A stretch of 64,000 nt of DNA from Epinephelus fuscoguttatus (lineage: Eukaryota; Chordata; Actinopteri; Perciformes; Serranidae). The notes under the pieces were generated by a model. It was not told the DNA's origin, made no database searches, and worked only from the letters and a program-made list of their open reading frames with translations. The stretch's first letter is position 1. Each line of letters begins with the position of its first letter. Where the stretch lies: positions 25,681,103-25,745,102 of the forward strand of contig NC_064770.1 in assembly GCF_011397635.1 (NCBI RefSeq). Reading direction: 5' to 3'. The position numbers and the translations under genes are program-made. Positions 24,001-32,305 of this stretch are shown piece after piece.

Positions 24001-27000
24001 TATTGGCAGTGTGTAAATGACCATCAAAACGCTACTGTTACCCACAGTCAAACACGCCGCACATGACACTCAATTGGAGCGGAGCCTGTGTTGCGTTCAG
24101 GCATTGTCACGTAAATAACAAATTCGAGCACTTGAATAGACCATAGCACAACCCGAGCAAAATTTCTGATTTGTTATCCAATCCCGGCCCAACCCGTCGG
24201 GTCCCGTCGGGCTCGGTTTGGGTATCCACACTCTGCAGCAGCTCCTGTGATCTGCAAGGTACAACTACTGTTTTTGTCAAAGGAGTCTAGTGGCTTTGAA
24301 GAGAAAAGGAGGTGTGTTTTAGGTGGCTAAAATTCATTTGCTGCTGCCCCCATCAACAGCAGTTCATTGCTTTGCTTCCATGGAGGTATTCCTGGCTGCT
24401 TCTCCAAACTAGGGCCACGCAGACCGACAACTACTGTTGATAACACACTGATTATGGATAAGAACCTCATACAACCCCACTTAAAAAATGTGAACTATGC
24501 CTTAAGATATTTTGTGAATTGGTGTTGATTTTGCTATACCATTTCTGCAAAGATCTTTTTATTTATCTGGTTAAATGGTTATATGATGAACTGAAAACAA
24601 ACATTCTGTCTGTATTTTATCAATACAACCTGTTTATCAATTTAATTCTCAGAAAACAGCATGTATTGCTGCAGTGATATAAAATTACCAATAAGATTTA
24701 ATCCATATTGCCTACCTCTATTGTACTCTGTTGACATGGGAGCTAAACTTTATACCTATTACTGATGCTTTCCACCTTAATGCCGCCCCTTTTATGGATG
24801 AGTTAATGAACCTGAAGGGTCACTAAGAACTTTCATCAGCTCAGTTCATCTCTTTAACTATCACACACTAAAACAGCAGGGAAGTACAGATACTTCTGCT
24901 ACACGGCGCGGTTAAATCAACAATGATGGACATTGTTAAAGTACTGATAATATATCATAAGAGATAAGCAAACAGATGTTGGATTGCTGTGTAGTGGGGA
25001 GTATTTGTCAGTTGTCCTCTAACTGTCTTTGGATCTTAGATAATACACTAACGGCAGCCTAACATAACTCACCCTAATCAGAAATAGATCAACCAACTAA
25101 CAGATGAATCAATAGTTGTAATATTTCACTTAAGTGTTTAAGTTGATGTCATGACTGTGACTATAAAGGATTGCACTTTGAACTTTTATCAATTGCTGTG
25201 AGTCATGAGAGGAATAGACTTCTCATTGAACACTTTCCTACAACATTTTCTCAACTGTTCACACAGCTGCATGCGTGTTTTTTCCCCCGTGAATGACTTT
25301 CACCGCCCTACTGCCTTGGCCTTTTATTTTGGAATGCTCCTTCACTGCGTTAACTGTGATCTCACGAGGAAACCCCACCAGAGTCTATAACAGGGTCTCA
25401 GGAAGAGGTTTTTGTTTTCTCTATTCTACTTAGATATCAGGCTGACGTCAAATGTGAACTTTAGAGTCACTGCACAATCAGTGAAAGGATGTGATAGACT
25501 TTTAAGTACTATGTGTGTGTGAGCTCAATGCCTTTTATGCCTTTGTAAACAAAAACATGCAAATAATTTCTCATAATAACTCCTCATGGATGGATTTACA
25601 GTTTGTTGTTTCAGCGACGTATAATGCGACACTTTCCTAGCAGCCCTGACTCACTGTGATCGTTAAGTGCAAACACACGCCATCCACCCTGACGTGGCTT
25701 CATCGCATCATCACCGTCACTGCATGCCATGCAGCGCTCGTGTGTGCAGCGTGTGTGCGCCCCACCGTATGTGTATGCCGTGGGATTGCCCTGCCTCTCG
25801 ACGGTCCCTGTGCTTTCAGCTTTTCCCATCCAATCAATCTCTTAATCACATTCAAGCGATTTGCTAATTAACTAATGATGTGGAATAATTAACACTGCTG
25901 TGTGACATTAGTCGGCAGCTGTTAAGCCATGTCAGCACCACAGAACTAATGAGAACAATACACAACCTGGGAACTCCTCTTCTTATTGAAGACAGCCGAG
26001 TGGCAGATTGTTGACATGATAAAACTAAAAGAGCACAGACTACTTGAGAGGGGTTGAGTGTGTCGTTTGAGCTAAATTTTCCTCATTTTGATTTGTTTTT
26101 ATTTTAACCATCTTTCTCTTCAAGCCTTTGGTGATTCCTATTCTTGTTATTTTTGTGTGTTTGTGTGTTACAATTTTTGTTGTCGGGGTTGGGTGTCTTT
26201 CTGTTGTGTGGCTTTGGTGCTGCCCCTTGGTTTGTCCATGGCTTTGCTCCATAGATCCCCGTATCGCAGTCCTCTGTCATGGATGACATAGAGGAGTGGC
26301 TCTGTGCTGACGTGGTGAGACTTCTTTACCTTGATTTATATCTCTTTTTCTCTTCTTTCTTTCTCTCTCTCTCCTCTTCCATCGATTTTGTTTTGTTTTT
26401 CTTTGGTAGCACTTTTCATCCATCCATCTCATATAACACGACACATCTGACTTTAGTTTCCTTTCATGTTTCATCCTTTAATTCACTGTGGTCTAATGAA
26501 TTTCCACCAGTGACTGAGTGACATATAATATTATACCCTGAGGTCTGACTTACAAATGCTAACACAGTGCTAACGATAGTCACTTTAAAATGGTTGGTAT
26601 GAGCTTCTTAACATGTGCATGTGGAGGCTGTGGAGTCAGGCTCAAGAAGGTTCCTTAGTGTCTTCACCAGCGGAAAGTGCGGAAGGATGCATGAATGTTG
26701 GGTCCTTCATGAGCGACTTTGTATGGATATGGAGTTTGTCTGAACTTTACAGGCATTTCACTTGAATGATACTGTTGTGTATCAGCCTGTTGTGTTACCG
26801 ACTGTACTCTAAGGTTTTTTCTTTCCCATGAAACAGGAACAGCTTAATTAAAGGGTAACTTCGGTATATTTCAAACTGGACCCTATTATCCAATATCTCT
26901 GTGTCTAAGTGACTTATGGGAACATTTTTAAAAACTGGTCCAGTATTGAGGGAGAGGGCTGCAGCTGGCAGCAGTAAAACAGGTTGCAATGTAACTACTT

Positions 27001-28013
27001 GGGGCATTTACACCTGCGATGTACCTCCACTATAAGTGTTTTTTTTTGCCACTGGCATGTTCACATTGTCACTCTGAATGTCTGACAACATTATGGAAAG
27101 GCTCTCAACAGATCTAAGACCTTTTTTGTAAGAGTGAGATGCCTTTTGTTCAACCATAACAGCCCCAGATTGCTATCACCAAACCCACCAGACTCCATTT
27201 AAATAAACAGCAATTTTATCATTGTAAAACACACTTAAATCAAAGACAACACAAACAAAATAAAACTCACAAAAGCCGTCTTGGTTTGTCTCCCCACTGT
27301 TCCAACAATCACCAGCTCTGGTTTGGTTAAAAAAAATCCTTAATTCACCAAGTTAAATTTAAAAATATACTGGCTTGATACAAGCTAAAATTGTTGTTTA
27401 TTTAAATGGAGTCTGGTGGGTTTGATGATGGCAATTTTGGGGCTGTTTCAGGTTAAACAAAAAGGTTTTCACTTTTTAAGTAAAAGGTCTATCTTTCTAC
27501 AATGTTGTCAGACACTAAGAAGAATAATATGAGCCTGTCAGTGGCAAAAACAATCACTTTTAGTGGATGCACATGGAGGGTGCGAACATGCCTTGCTCCA
27601 CCAATTTCAAAAACTGTTGCTCCCATTAATCACTTAGACCCAAAAACATGGGAACATAGTGCCCAGGTTGAAAAATACCGACGATACCCTTTAAGATGCC
27701 AAAATGTCTGCATTATCTATGCTTTTTTTTCTTAATAGAAAGGGGATGCTTCCGAGGAAGGGGTGACCAGTGAAGGTACAGACTCTGACACAATTGTATA
27801 TGTTCTGCTATCTCTAATGTGTGTGGAGTTTGGTTAATTTTCACCCTTTTCATCAATATTCTTTCAGAGTTTGATAAGTTCCTGGAGGAGCGAGCGAAGG
27901 CATCAGACTCTCTGCCATCTCCCCCTGGAGCTAACCCCGCTCACCCTGCTCGCGCCCCCGGTGGCTCCCACAAGAAGGCCGAACGGACGGAGGATGCCCT
28001 CTTTGCCTTGTAG
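5047..28013 (+). CDS. tom1l2: TOM1-like protein 2
   Basis: Tom1l2 is an endosomal adaptor that binds ubiquitinated cargo, Tollip and clathrin. Exons: 5047-5098, 10380-10464, 13506-13584, 14039-14188, 15102-15236, 15324-15467, 15739-15855, 17098-17231, 17989-18031, 19910-20081, 20403-20517, 22040-22115, 23015-23089 (cassette), 26255-26314, 27739-27775, 27868-28013. The sum is 1620 nt (539 residues; 514 without the cassette) with every junction GT-AG and in phase. The protein begins [17 protein letters not shown]. The VHS domain (about residues 12-150) contains [14 protein letters not shown] and [13 protein letters not shown]. The GAT domain (about 215-310) contains [16 protein letters not shown]. 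The clathrin box is [10 protein letters not shown] and the tail ends in EDALFAL, as in mammalian TOM1L2. The ATG has adenine at -3. The same-strand neighbour srebf1 follows 4.3 kb downstream, matching mammalian linkage. Confidence 0.97.
5099..10379 (+). other. tom1l2 intron 1
   Basis: This 5.3-kb intron follows the short first coding exon. It is AT-rich and shows no exon-like stretch. Apart from one transposon fragment near 9540-9710, nothing structured was recognised. As a first intron it may hold regulatory sites, but none could be supported. Confidence 0.6.
9540..9710 (+). repeat. Fragment of a dispersed MITE family (copy 1 of 3)
   Basis: The block containing GTGCCTGCTGCTTACAGTC and the following GGTCGCTACC and CCAGACCTCACC motifs matches stretches at 14226-14632 and 19005-19305. 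Only the middle part of the element is recognisable in this copy. Confidence 0.6.
10465..13505 (+). other. tom1l2 intron 2
   Basis: No coding exon was seen in this 3-kb intron. Its one clear structured segment is the transposon-like element at 11644-12228. The rest is unstructured AT-rich DNA with short A and T runs. Confidence 0.55.
11644..12228. mobile_element. Non-autonomous DNA transposon with about 20-bp terminal inverted repeats
   Basis: The left end TGTGCATTCCAATCCCCATA and the right end, read in reverse complement as GTGTGTTCCAAACCACATA, are imperfect inverted repeats. The interior is rich in TATAGTATG-like palindromic pieces and has no transposase frame. At about 585 bp it fits a MITE. 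I recognise the interior as resembling a repeat common in fish introns but cannot name the family. Confidence 0.6.
14226..14632. mobile_element. MITE with terminal inverted repeats (copy 2 of 3)
   Basis: The element opens with TAAAAGGTACACTATGCAGG. Its right end in reverse complement is TTAAAGGTGTACTGTGCTGG, so the termini pair over about 20 bp. It is some 405 bp long and starts 38 bp downstream of tom1l2 exon 4. Internal sequence is shared with copies at 9540-9710 and 19005-19305. No coding capacity. Termini starting TTAAAGG resemble hAT-like fish MITEs; the superfamily is an inference. Confidence 0.65.
15056..15094. repeat. (TG)n microsatellite at the 3' splice site of tom1l2 exon 5
   Basis: About 39 bp of TG dinucleotides end 7 nt before the acceptor AG of exon 5 (AG at 15100-15101). 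The tract replaces the usual polypyrimidine tract; only ATGGCAG separates it from the exon. Confidence 0.95.
15856..17097 (+). other. tom1l2 intron 7
   Basis: No exon or recognised element beyond a T-rich run at about 16216-16245. The sequence is otherwise plain AT-rich intron. Confidence 0.55.
17340..17600. repeat. Interspersed repeat fragment in tom1l2 intron 8
   Basis: The block starting GAGAGTTCACCTTAAG and running through GCGTTGGAGGAAGCAGCTGG and CAAAGCGCCAAAAAA resembles, from memory, a dispersed fish repeat. No terminal repeats or coding frame were found. The boundaries are approximate and there is no second copy in the window to confirm it. Confidence 0.35.
19005..19305. repeat. Dispersed MITE family (copy 3 of 3)
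   Basis: TTGTAAACATGCTCTCC followed by GTAAAAGCCAACCCCAG and GCCTGCTGCTTACAGTC parallels the copy at 14226-14632 over its length, and CACACTTCTAGTGGATCAG near the right end matches CAAACTTCTAGTGGGCCAT there. The outermost termini are missing or too diverged to see. Confidence 0.65.
21440..22000. repeat. Interspersed repeat in tom1l2 intron 11
   Basis: The stretch containing CCTTAAATGGCCACTTGAGG and TACACCCTGGTACAAAAAAC, then a T-rich block and GATGGTGATCTCAAATGCC near the end, looks like a widespread non-autonomous repeat of teleost introns. This is recognition from memory only; no second copy in the window confirms it. It ends about 40 bp before exon 12. Confidence 0.4.
23015..23089 (+). 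other. tom1l2: Candidate in-frame cassette exon of tom1l2
   Basis: This 75-nt segment is bounded by a good acceptor (TTGATTCAG) and a consensus donor (GTGAGG). It encodes [19 protein letters not shown] then LITQGM, with both ends phase 0, so inclusion or skipping preserves the frame. The canonical human isoform I recall lacks it and joins the flanking exons directly. It would insert 25 residues between the clathrin-box region and [16 protein letters not shown]. Its acidic DSW motif resembles adaptor-binding linear motifs, but that role is a guess. Confidence 0.65.
23341..24505. mobile_element. Foldback transposon with long inverted arms
   Basis: The left end TTAAAGGCATAGTTTGGATT is mirrored by the right end, which reads TTAAGGCATAGTTCACATTT in reverse complement. 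The pairing continues inward for about 130 bp through GGGGTTGTATGAGGTCCTTA and the AGTCAGTGTGTTAACCACAG segment. No transposase frame is present. The centre carries a second, nested repeat. It is a non-autonomous foldback or MITE-type element in tom1l2 intron 13. Confidence 0.8.
23820..24235. repeat. Repeat nested inside the foldback element
   Basis: The segment is rich in CCCGAACCC and CCGACC motifs: GACCGAACCCAACCGAGTC near the left and, at the right in reverse complement, TACCCAAACCGAGCCCGACG. These ends are loosely inverted copies of one another. Base composition (GC-rich) contrasts with the AT-rich host element, supporting a later insertion. A shorter related stretch with GGGTCGGGTCATGGG lies at about 41870-42130. 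Boundaries approximate. Confidence 0.5.
24506..26254 (+). other. Remainder of tom1l2 intron 13
   Basis: No exon, RNA gene or transposon could be supported here. The sequence is AT-rich with a T-rich pyrimidine run just before exon 14. Confidence 0.5.
26848..27694. mobile_element. Large foldback transposon in tom1l2 intron 14
   Basis: The left terminus TTAAAGGGTAACTTCGGTAT pairs with the right terminus, TTAAAGGGTATCGTCGGTAT in reverse complement. The inverted symmetry extends far inward: CAACCATAACAGCCCCAGAT on the left and AACCTGAAACAGCCCCAAAA (right, reverse complement) are followed in both arms by CAAACCCACCAGACTCC and ATTTAAATAAACA. The arms together make most of the 847 bp. There is no coding capacity. 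The RNA would fold into a long hairpin within the intron, 44 bp from exon 15. Confidence 0.85.
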
Positions 28014-29870
28014 ACTGTTCTCAGAGAACCTCCATCTCTCTCCAGGGGCATCTAAAGGTCCTCGCCCTAAATGATTTCTCCCAAAACGGTCCTTCCAGTC
28101 CCATTTCATCGCTGACTGGCAGTGGTGTAGCAAGTGGTCTCCACCTCCTTGTCATTCTCTTCGCACAGTGTTGCTCTAAATATGCAGAGGTCCAACATGT
28201 TTACTGGCGCACACCTGTGTTGCGTTCTACTATATATGGATGTATTAATCTGTTAGTGTGGGATGTAGTACTCGCAGCCCTGCATCTCATTTCTAAAGGC
28301 TCCACCAAAGGAAGACAACGTGTCTGATGGGTTTTAAAAACGTGGTATATTACTGCGAGATGAATGGAAGAACTTCACTGCAGGTCCATGCATTGTGTCA
28401 GTGTGGAAGCAACTAGGATTATATTGTGTTGTTTTACTACATTCAGCTAATTGCTAATTTATGCATTTGTTGTTTTAATGGTTTGTTCTGTACTATGTAC
28501 TAGCGCTGTGGTTATGGTCGAGCCATCCAATTTTTTTTAGAGCTCTAGTCATGCCCTTAATACTGAGATATGTGTGGAACGGCAACAGGTTTTATTGCAC
28601 AACTTGCCTGAAGCAGTGTGAACTCATGTTAGCAGGCTAATTTTGCCGACTAGGAATTTAATAGCTAAATCATAGCTAATTTTAATGAGTGTATGCCAGC
28701 ATTCCTTTAACCAAAGGGAATTAAAAGTCTAAAAAAGCACTAGTTAGGATTCTGTTATGTATTTCAAATGGCTGAGGGGAAGGAACGTGCCCATGGAATA
28801 TTTCCCATCATTTCGAAGAAGCTACGACAAATTAGCTGCTCTTGCAAAATTGCAAACCCTTTCAGTCATTCCAAAGAATATTAAGGCTTTAATGACCAGC
28901 TAGCACTGAATTATCCCTGTCAGACAATAATCACGTGCTACAAATGTTAAGGGATCATGAACATTTTCCTTCCCCTGCTGTGTTAATGTGTGTGCACTTT
29001 GAAGCAAAAACAAATCTGTATTTTGTCCTTTTTGTGTTTACAAGATGGTTACTATTTTTCTAGGGGACGGGAAATGATCTTTAGATTGACTTCATTTTGC
29101 ACATAACTTTTGTAACTGTGTAATTGCAGCGCTTGTTCACATAGAAGTGGATCGATGGACAGTCAGTGTTAGGAGTGCAAAAAAACTTTTAGGAATATTA
29201 AAAATTACATGCAGATTACAGCAAGATAGAATATGGCATTTTTATTATCAGCATGACTCAGCGCTGGCACCATAATCAACTAACAGACGAAACGTATAGC
29301 TTACAATGATTCACTGTTGTAATGGATGTATTCACATAGGTAGATCTTCACTTACTCTAAACTATGTAATCTATATACCTCAAAATACAGGAATCTTAGT
29401 TTCTGTATCTGGCTAAAAATGTATCAGCTCCAGTAATATCCAGAAGGTAGAGAGGTTTGTGTATCGTTTGATCCCCTGATTGTATTTTTATAGTCATTGT
29501 AAAAAAGGAAAAAAAAAACGTGTCGGCACCCTTCATGATTTATCTTTTTGTGGTCGAGGCTGAAGCACGCAGCAAACAATTGTCTTTGATTTGCGCAGTT
29601 AAAGACGTACTTTCGTCCATGGTGTATTTTTATTCTGGTGTGATTCATCTGCTCCTGTTGGAGCCGCTGCCAAGCATTTCTGTGATTGACTGATTTCAGC
29701 AAAGTAGCTCTGACTGGAGTTTGTCTTTGGTGTGCTTAAGATCGCACTTTGAGGCAACAAAAGCAATCCGGTCTTCATTCCACCTCCTTTGCTGAGCCTC
29801 TGGTGTGTTTTAACGTCGCTCTGCACTTGAAAGATTTTCTTTTCGTCCAATAAAGACCAAGAGCCTTGTC
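28014..29870 (+). other. tom1l2 3' UTR with polyadenylation signal
   Basis: After the stop codon the sequence lacks exons and carries an AATAAA at 29849-29854, which would give a 3' UTR of about 1.85 kb. A second AATAAA lies at 30507-30512 and could serve a longer form. Which one is used cannot be decided from sequence. Confidence 0.5.
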
Positions 29871-31482
29871 AATCAAGGCATCCCAATGCATCAACAGTAC
29901 TTGTTGAATTACCTGTCAGTATAGGCCTTCTACTAGAGGGACATATTCATGATTTGTTATACATTTGTTAACATAAATGCAATGGTAAAAAAATATATTT
30001 GTGTCTGCATAATCATTACGGTTAGTTATTTAAATGTTTTTTAGTTGAGGACATTAATGAGCTTTAACCTTTTTTTTCAATGCTGTATGGTTATATCGGT
30101 TTAAAATGGATGCCAGGTAACTGAAATAATAGTATTAAATTTACAATCAACTTTCACCACGCAGGCTGAACAAAGATGATTACTAAAAATGTAACAGGAG
30201 ATCCTTTAAAAGGGAACTTGAGTCATTTTCTGTTTGTATGTTACGACAGTGTATTATGTTAACTGCTTTTATGGAGCTTACGTCCTGACTGCAACATGTA
30301 TTCCTCTGATTTTTATCTTATCTCAAAAAGGTTACTGAATGTCTTTTAATACCGATGAAGCAGAGTATTTGGCTGTTGTTTAGTGGACATGGAAGAGAGG
30401 CTTGTTTTCTGTTGGTGCGTGTCCCATGTCTGTTCGGCTGTGCCGTCTGCTGCCATTACTAATGGTCAGATTTTCGTTTGACCTAATGCACGTTATGTTA
30501 CTGCCCAATAAAACACTAGCAATGTGTGACCTCTACCTCACAACTGTTTGTGGTTATTTTACAGTTGAGGGTTGTGTGACAATCTCCTGCTTCTTCTTCT
30601 TTTTCCATGCACATGCTGATGCAACCCGGGCTCAATCTTGCTCTGTACTGGCCATTCATTGTCACATGAGCATCTCACCCCCTCCCATATGCTGGTTCAT
30701 AGACACGTCATACACTCTGCTCCAGTAGATTAGCACATAAAATGTAAACAAATTTTAACACAATTTTAAATGAGTTTGCTTCCTTCGGTGTGCTGTAGAG
30801 CATCACTAGCAGGTATCCAAAATTAAGGGAGCAATTGATTAAGACAATCAGTGTACCACTATTACAGAAGAGGAAGTGGGTACACTCTCCTATTTATTGC
30901 AATGGCTTTTTGGTTGATATGTGGGTATACTGTAAGGGGCCGGAAAAAGATGTGGGTATACCCACCACTCCAGCACACCACTAGACATGTACCCTTATAC
31001 GAACACACGCCATAACCAACAATACCAGTCTTGCTGACAGGCTGATAATATCACTCCCATAGTACTGACAACAACTTTGCAGTGCTACTCCGGGTCACTG
31101 ACCTATTTCCCCCATCATGCTTTTGTGGGGTTCCCTCTTTGTGTTTATGTGTGTGTTAAAGTTAATTTAGCTGATGCTGACCTGAAAACCAAGTTTCCAT
31201 TGCAAATTGTTTACATTATTAATCATTTAAAGGGTGTTGTTTACTGCAAGAAGCCTTACTTTACAACCCTAAAATAAATGTATAACTGTACTGAGTAAAT
31301 TGATTATGTATTTATTATAGATTTATTTGGCAAATAATTAAAATTTGCTTATTTTTAATTCTGTTTGGCCACCTGTATCCCTCCATGGATGTCAATGTTT
31401 CCCTCCAGGTTAAGGTTATTTCCCTGCTGCTGCCGCTGTTCTAAGATAGAAACACATGATGTAATCACTAGTCCCGGAGTTG
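29871..31482. other. Intergenic region tom1l2 / srebf1
   Basis: No gene was recognised. The left half may be an extended tom1l2 3' UTR. The right end merges into the srebf1 control region. Confidence 0.5.
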
Positions 31483-31613
31483 TGACGTCAGATCACCCCA
31501 CTCGGCTCCCGAGCTTCCCATTGGTCGATTTCACTGGTTCTACAGGAGGAGCCGCTTCTTCCGGTCAAACAAACTTGTTTTTTAGGAGCTCACGCCCGCT
31601 CGGCTCTGATTGG
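31483..31613 (+). promoter_or_regulatory. srebf1 control cluster: CRE, SRE, two inverted CCAAT boxes
   Basis: Within 131 bp lie a perfect CRE (TGACGTCA, 31483-31490), a perfect sterol regulatory element identical to the LDL-receptor SRE-1 (ATCACCCCAC, 31492-31501), and inverted CCAAT boxes (ATTGG) at 31520-31524 and 31609-31613. SREBP binds SREs weakly alone and needs NF-Y or CREB/Sp1 nearby; an SRE followed by NF-Y about 18 bp away is the classic arrangement. The cluster is 0.7-0.8 kb upstream of the srebf1 ATG, so it fits autoregulation by SREBP, as known for mammalian SREBF1. Confidence 0.75.
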
Positions 31614-31910
31614 CTGTTGGGGGCAAACCCACAATAAACATATCCATGCTGTCTCCCTCAAAATACACAGTTTGGGGAAATATATATCCGATATTAACAT
31701 GGACGGAGAAGACTAGGATGGATAGCACGGGTTAAATTATTATATATGGAATGAATCAAACTTCGTCTGTGTAGTTAATAATTTAATAGTACATTTAAAT
31801 CAGATCCTTATAAGTATTTCGGCGCCGTTACACCAGTTTATTAAGTACCTTAATAATGATGTTTCACTGTACATTCTTGTGTTATATAATTTTGACACAT
31901 GCTCCACATG

Positions 31911-31990
31911 CTGTCACCCCTTGAGTCAAATAATCAAAACAACCCTGAGAAACAGGGGACGTGGGAATCCAGTAAAAAGCCAGTGATTGG
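31911..31990 (+). promoter_or_regulatory. Proximal srebf1 promoter: SRE-like site and inverted CCAAT
   Basis: A weaker SRE-like GTCACCCC and, 70 bp further, an inverted CCAAT box (GATTGGCTGA) precede a GC-richer stretch around 32000-32120 that probably holds the transcription start. The start itself is not marked by a TATA box. Confidence 0.45.
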
Positions 31991-32305
31991 CTGACGCGCC
32001 TGTCAATCACAGTCGTCTAGGTGGGTTCTTTCGGCTGCCGCCGTAAGCAGGTTAGTGCTGAATGAGCCTCAGTGTTTGGCTTGGTTTGACAAGTTTCCCC
32101 GGACGATCATGGGGCTCCGAGTGAGTAGTTAGTTGACACATCAATTAAAAAGTTACAGCTCACTTTGCGCGTATTTTTTCACGAAGACTCGGGGTGTGAT
32201 GCGTTAGCAAATGTAGGGACGTGAGAAGTTTGCGATTTTTCCCCCCTCGGAGCGATTTCAACAGCTATTCAAGTCTACATCGGAAAGCCAGACACAAGAG
32301 TGAAG

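Noticed and set aside
31690..31716. ATG reading MDGED then stop upstream of srebf1, considered as a 1c-type first exon
   Set aside because: It ends in a stop after five codons and has no donor that would join it to exon 2 in phase.
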